A stretch of 36,918 nucleotides of DNA, from the NCBI GenBank assembly GCA_029261195.1, contig JAJDBU010000049.1, forward strand, positions 1 through 36,918, in the 5' to 3' direction. The translations under genes were made by a program, and so were the position numbers. The notes below the pieces were generated by a model that ran no database searches, had not been told where the DNA came from, and was given only the letters and a program-made list of their open reading frames with translations. This DNA comes from Nitrospirota bacterium (GTDB lineage: Bacteria; Nitrospirota; Nitrospiria; SBBL01; JAADHI01). Positions 34,526 through 36,918 of this stretch are shown here, piece by piece (position 1 is the first letter of the stretch; each line of letters starts with the position of its first letter).

Positions 34526-34779
34526 TTATACTTGACTCACCAGGATGCAGAAAATATTATCATGCCTGACATTCTCATTCGCCGCATTGATTAAGTCTTC
34601 GCAGGTCGATTGGCCTATTTGGCGGGATAAACCTAATGAGTGTTCCCTTGTCAATCGCTCTAGACTGTGGGCGCGCATCCAGTAGAGCCGACTGCCCCCA
34701 CATACGCTATGAACACCCATCGATTCCTGATGAAAAGGGCAACGACGGGTGTGCCCATCCTTGTTACAAGGGTTGTCAT
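34526..34779 (-). pseudogene. Remnant of a PP2C-type Ser/Thr phosphatase
   Basis: Two frames on the minus strand hold successive PP2C motifs. From ATG 34779: RMGTPVVALFIRNRWVFIAY then VG, the MGTTVVA block and the strand before the metal site. A one-base loss at GTGGGGGCAGTCGG switches frame to GGSRLYWMRAHSLERLTREH, the GDSRxY block with the metal Asp lost. About 80 residues are then missing, and the frame ends with CEDLINAANENVRHDNIFCI, the last conserved block (RDNITxxLV), stopping at 34526. The N-terminal third and the SDG block are gone. Such phosphatases reverse Hanks-kinase phosphorylation. Confidence 0.68.
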
Positions 34780-34799
34780 TTTTTCTAAGGGAATTGCTT

Positions 34800-34835
34800 C
34801 AGGCCGCCTTGCTTCGATAAACGCCAGGCGGCCTG
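34800..34835. repeat. Perfect 10-bp inverted repeat
   Basis: CAGGCCGCCT (34800-34809) and AGGCGGCCTG (34826-34835) with a 16-base loop, 28 bases beyond the stop of the Zn-ribbon gene. No T-tract follows on either strand, so it may be an incomplete terminator for that gene. Confidence 0.6.
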
Positions 34836-34863
34836 AGTCTGTGAATTATTTTTCCGAAATTTT

Positions 34864-35301
34864 TTAGTGGTTGGACGAGACGAGTTTTCTCTCTTTGTCT
34901 TCAAAGATCAGAGTCATTTTTCTTGCTGCAGTTTCAAGAACCACCCCTTTTCCAAAGGTCTTGTGTAAGATAATGTCATTTATTTTGAAGGCCTTTGACA
35001 TGTTGTAAGGGACTTCCGCTCTTTGTGTGTTTTCCAAGGCAGCTTTCCATAGCGTTTCCGGATTCTTGGCTGAACTGCGCCTTTTTGTGGGTGTTGTGGT
35101 CTTCTTTGTAGAGGCCTTCTTTGCTGCCGTGGCCTTCTTTTTTGACCGGTCCCTGTAATTGTGCTCACCATTGCAGGTTCTGCAGACGACCCTGGCCACT
35201 TTATCTTCTTTCATGGCAACTATCGTATGGTCCAGATCGAGTTTACACTTGGTACAGTATGAAACGATCTCCTCTCCTGTCGCTGGTTCTTTTCCCATCA
35301 T
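34864..35301 (-). CDS. Zn-ribbon protein with Lys/Ala-rich linker and Tudor-like C-terminus
   Basis: 145 residues. The N-terminus has a four-Cys zinc ribbon (C-x2-C in YCTKCK, C-x2-C in CRTCNG). The middle (about 50-80) is a basic KKATAAKKASTKK segment like bacterial histone-H1 tails. The end, FKINDIILHKTFGKGVVLET and MTLIFEDKERKLV, resembles the Tudor/CarD-like module found at the C-terminus of PcrA/UvrD and RapA. The whole suggests a nucleic-acid-binding factor, maybe contacting RNA polymerase. It starts 35 bases after the helicase stop, so is probably co-transcribed with it. An ATG pair sits after AAAGGAAAGGG; the precise start may be three bases downstream. Confidence 0.75.
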   Translation of the reverse strand: MMGKEPATGEEIVSYCTKCKLDLDHTIVAMKEDKVARVVCRTCNGEHNYRDRSKKKATAAKKASTKKTTTPTKRRSSAKNPETLWKAALENTQRAEVPYNMSKAFKINDIILHKTFGKGVVLETAARKMTLIFEDKERKLVSSNH

Positions 35302-35336
35302 TCATTCCCTTTCCTTTTTGAAATCCGATTATTTTT

Positions 35337-36623
35337 TTATCCTTGAGAACGTCTTCCAGCAGATCGCGTAGAACGAAGCTTTGATGTGCTAAACCCGGGT
35401 CTTTCCTGTCTATTTCCGGATTTAGGCCCTGCACTATTAGGCCGAGGGCTATATTGACGTGGCGCACGGGCAAACTCTTTGCCGGCCCCTGGTACAGTAG
35501 CCTTGTAATCAAAATCCTCTACGGTACAGCGTTTCAAAGGGAAGCCCAGAACGCGTTCAATCGTCCGCACCATTGTCCTGTCTTCATCGGTCACCAGAGT
35601 AAAGGCATCACCCGTTTTAGCGGCGCGTCCTGTTCGACCGATGCGGTGAACATAGGCTTCCGGGGTATCTGGGATGTCGTAGTTGATGACATGAGAGATT
35701 TGTGAGACATCAATGCCCCGAGCGGCGATATCGGTCGCCACAAGAATCTGAAACTTGCCGTCGCGAAAGCCATTCAGCGCAGCCTGTCGCCTGTTCTGTG
35801 ACAGGTTCCCCTGCAAGGAGGTTGCACGATAGCCTGACTTTTCCAGCTGTTCACCAAGGCGTTTAGCCCGATGTTTGGTCCGGGTGAAGATGAGTACCGA
35901 CTCCGTATCTGCATGCTGCAAGAGCTTCCGGAGCAAGCGGGTCTTGAGTTGCTGTGTAACCGGGTAGAGGGCATGGGTCACTGTGACCGCCGCTTCGGTA
36001 TTTCCAACCTGAATGGTAATAGGGTCGGTCAGGATATTTTTAGCCAGTTTTCTGATTTCGCCTGGCATGGTGGCCGAGAAAAGCAGGGTCTGTCGCTTTT
36101 CCGGGATAGATGTAAGGATTCGCCGGATATCCGGGAGAAACCCCATGTCAAACATGTGGTCGGCCTCATCAAGCACAAGGACCTCCAGACGCTTGAGATC
36201 AATGGTTTTTTGCTGTATATGATCCAGGAGGCGACCGGGACAGGCCACAACAATATCGGCACCCCGTCTCAGTTTTTGAATCTGCATATTCATGCTGACC
36301 CCGCCGTAGACGGTAAGGCTTCGCAAGCCGGTCTCCCGACCAAGCATCTCAATTGCCTCGTGAATTTGTTCTGCCAGCTCGCGGGTCGGAGCGATAATGA
36401 GGGCACGAACCTGTCCTCGTTTTCCTTCCATAAAGCGGTGAAGAATGGGCAGACCGAAAGCGGCTGTCTTTCCCGTCCCTGTCTGCGCCAGTCCCATGAC
36501 ATCGCGTCCATCCATCACCTTTGGGATTGCTTTTTCCTGAATGGGTGTTGGTTTCGTATATCCCGCCTTTTCTATGCCCATCATCACTTTGTCATTGAAA
36601 TTAAATGTTTTAAATTCTTCCAT
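35337..36623 (-). CDS. DEAD-box RNA helicase, RhlE type
   Basis: ATP-dependent RNA unwinding enzyme for ribosome assembly or cold adaptation. 428 residues. Q motif FNFNDKVMMGIEKAGYTKPT-PIQ (6-29), motif I AQTGTGKT 46-53, PTRELAEQ 79-86, DEAD 152-155, SAT 183-185, then ATDIAARGIDV and YVHRIGRTGR of the second RecA domain. A short basic, Arg/Ser/Gly-rich tail (about 380-428) is typical of RhlE. AAAGGAAAAT precedes the start. A terminator-like hairpin lies 30 bases upstream of the start. Confidence 0.92.
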   Translation of the reverse strand: MEEFKTFNFNDKVMMGIEKAGYTKPTPIQEKAIPKVMDGRDVMGLAQTGTGKTAAFGLPILHRFMEGKRGQVRALIIAPTRELAEQIHEAIEMLGRETGLRSLTVYGGVSMNMQIQKLRRGADIVVACPGRLLDHIQQKTIDLKRLEVLVLDEADHMFDMGFLPDIRRILTSIPEKRQTLLFSATMPGEIRKLAKNILTDPITIQVGNTEAAVTVTHALYPVTQQLKTRLLRKLLQHADTESVLIFTRTKHRAKRLGEQLEKSGYRATSLQGNLSQNRRQAALNGFRDGKFQILVATDIAARGIDVSQISHVINYDIPDTPEAYVHRIGRTGRAAKTGDAFTLVTDEDRTMVRTIERVLGFPLKRCTVEDFDYKATVPGAGKEFARAPRQYSPRPNSAGPKSGNRQERPGFSTSKLRSTRSAGRRSQG

Positions 36624-36652
36624 ATTTTCCTTTCATCTTCTGTGTGTTCCAC

Positions 36653-36689
36653 AAAAAAAAGGCCCCAGAGTTACTCCGGAGCCTTTTTT
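36653..36689 (-). terminator. Bidirectional terminator-like hairpin upstream of the helicase gene
   Basis: A8 (36653-36660), GGC-CC-A-GAG, loop TTA, CTC-C-GG-A-GCC and T6 form a 9-pair stem with two mismatches. Read toward the helicase it ends in a T8 run 30 bases before the start codon. It is either the terminator of an upstream gene now lost to the IS or an attenuator in the helicase leader. Confidence 0.65.
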
Positions 36690-36777
36690 GTATATCGTAT
36701 TTTTCCTAGAATAGCTGTCTAACCGTATAAGCGCGTCTCAGGGTAAGATACAGGTTTCGGGTGAGATCGTCAATGGT
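36690..36777 (-). other. Open reading-frame tail cut by the IS end
   Basis: Directly at the IS boundary a minus-strand frame reads TIDDLTRNLYLTLRRAYTVR and stops at 36706. It could be the last two dozen residues of a gene disrupted by the insertion; I do not recognise it. Confidence 0.3.
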
Positions 36778-36918
36778 AAGCCTCTTCCAATACAAGATGA
36801 GTCTGAACTGAGGAGTTGTTTCTAACGCAAGATGAGTCTGAAGTAGTCTGATCCTGTTCATAATGGAGGGATGAAGACCATTATGAACGACACACAATTA
36901 AAAACCATTGAAGAAATC
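36778..36918 (+). mobile_element. 5' end of an insertion sequence, right copy (partial)
   Basis: 36778-36913 is the exact reverse complement of 1-136; the last five bases extend past the left copy. It holds two 15-base direct repeats and the first 12 codons of the transposase-like gene reading off the window. The right and left copies face outward. Confidence 0.7.
36883..36918 (+). CDS. Transposase N-terminus (partial, runs off the window)
   Basis: ATG 36883 begins MNDTQLKTIEEI and continues past the end. GGAGGG lies about 12 bases upstream; an in-frame ATG at 36871 is another possible start. Position inside a repeated element and resemblance to starts of ISNCY-type transposases support the call; 12 residues are too few for a firm family. 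Confidence 0.5.
   Translation, partial: MNDTQLKTIEEI

Noticed and set aside
35871-36722. 283-codon plus-strand frame antisense to the helicase
   Set aside because: It mirrors the helicase coding region codon for codon, has no ribosome site and no recognisable domain; the helicase motifs on the other strand are complete.
1-36918. Composite transposon carrying the whole Pho island
   Set aside because: The cargo is mainly core genes (pst, phoBR, scpAB, glnD, galE) and the IS ends could simply be assembly break points; flanking duplications cannot be seen.

Overview
The window (36,918 bp) comes from a diderm (Gram-negative) bacterium: it encodes an outer-membrane porin, Sec signal peptides, a lipoprotein and outer-envelope sugar genes. 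Base composition looks moderate (mid-to-high 40s % GC by eye). The gene set (DUF3333-type PstA, a TPR/Hanks kinase with an FHA partner, ScpAB, GlnD, a Zn-ribbon protein beside an RhlE-type helicase) would fit Nitrospirota or a deltaproteobacterial-type lineage, but nothing here fixes the phylum. No rRNA, tRNA or CRISPR array was recognised.

Layout. (1) Both ends carry the same 136 bp in inverted orientation. It is the 5' end of an insertion sequence whose transposase gene reads outward in both directions, so the stretch is bounded by two IS copies. (2) 0.15-13.5 kb is a phosphate-starvation island: a decayed phoR-like kinase, pstSCAB on the minus strand, a phosphate-selective porin, a sugar-1-phosphate nucleotidyltransferase, a C-terminally truncated PhoX-like gene, a PsiE-like membrane protein, phoB-phoR and phoU. 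Five promoters in it carry hexamers related to TT(A/C)ACA, phased mostly at 11 bp, which probably bind PhoB. (3) 13.5-17.8 kb is a minus-strand cluster of two ABC-2 permeases, their ATPase and a 4-alpha-glucanotransferase. (4) 18.1-19.6 kb holds a polyprenyl-phosphate sugar transferase. (5) 19.8-23.4 kb is an FHA protein gene overlapping a membrane-anchored TPR-Ser/Thr kinase gene, probably expressed from a promoter that makes a leaderless mRNA.

(6) 23.5-30.2 kb carries housekeeping genes: scpAB, an AbrB-like/DUF2007 protein, galE, a thioredoxin-like [2Fe-2S] ferredoxin and glnD, with a MazE/MazF-type toxin-antitoxin pair just upstream of glnD. (7) 30.2-31 kb has an AbiEii-like nucleotidyltransferase gene overlapped by a small ORF. 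(8) 31-34.3 kb is a minus-strand operon for secreted proteins: a short anchored protein, a lipoprotein, and a repeat-rich fibre-like protein ending in an S74-type intramolecular chaperone domain. The last two genes are each broken by a one-base change in a homopolymer. (9) 34.5-34.8 kb is a remnant of a PP2C-type phosphatase. (10) 34.9-36.6 kb is an RhlE-type DEAD-box helicase gene followed by a Zn-ribbon/Tudor-like protein gene.

How it fits together: PhoR/PhoB sense low phosphate and would activate uptake (porin through the outer membrane, PstS in the periplasm, PstCAB through the inner membrane), while PhoU couples Pst flux to PhoR. The accessory Pho genes are partly eroded: the second kinase and PhoX are broken. 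A second signalling layer is the FHA/kinase pair, whose possible partner phosphatase survives only as a fragment.
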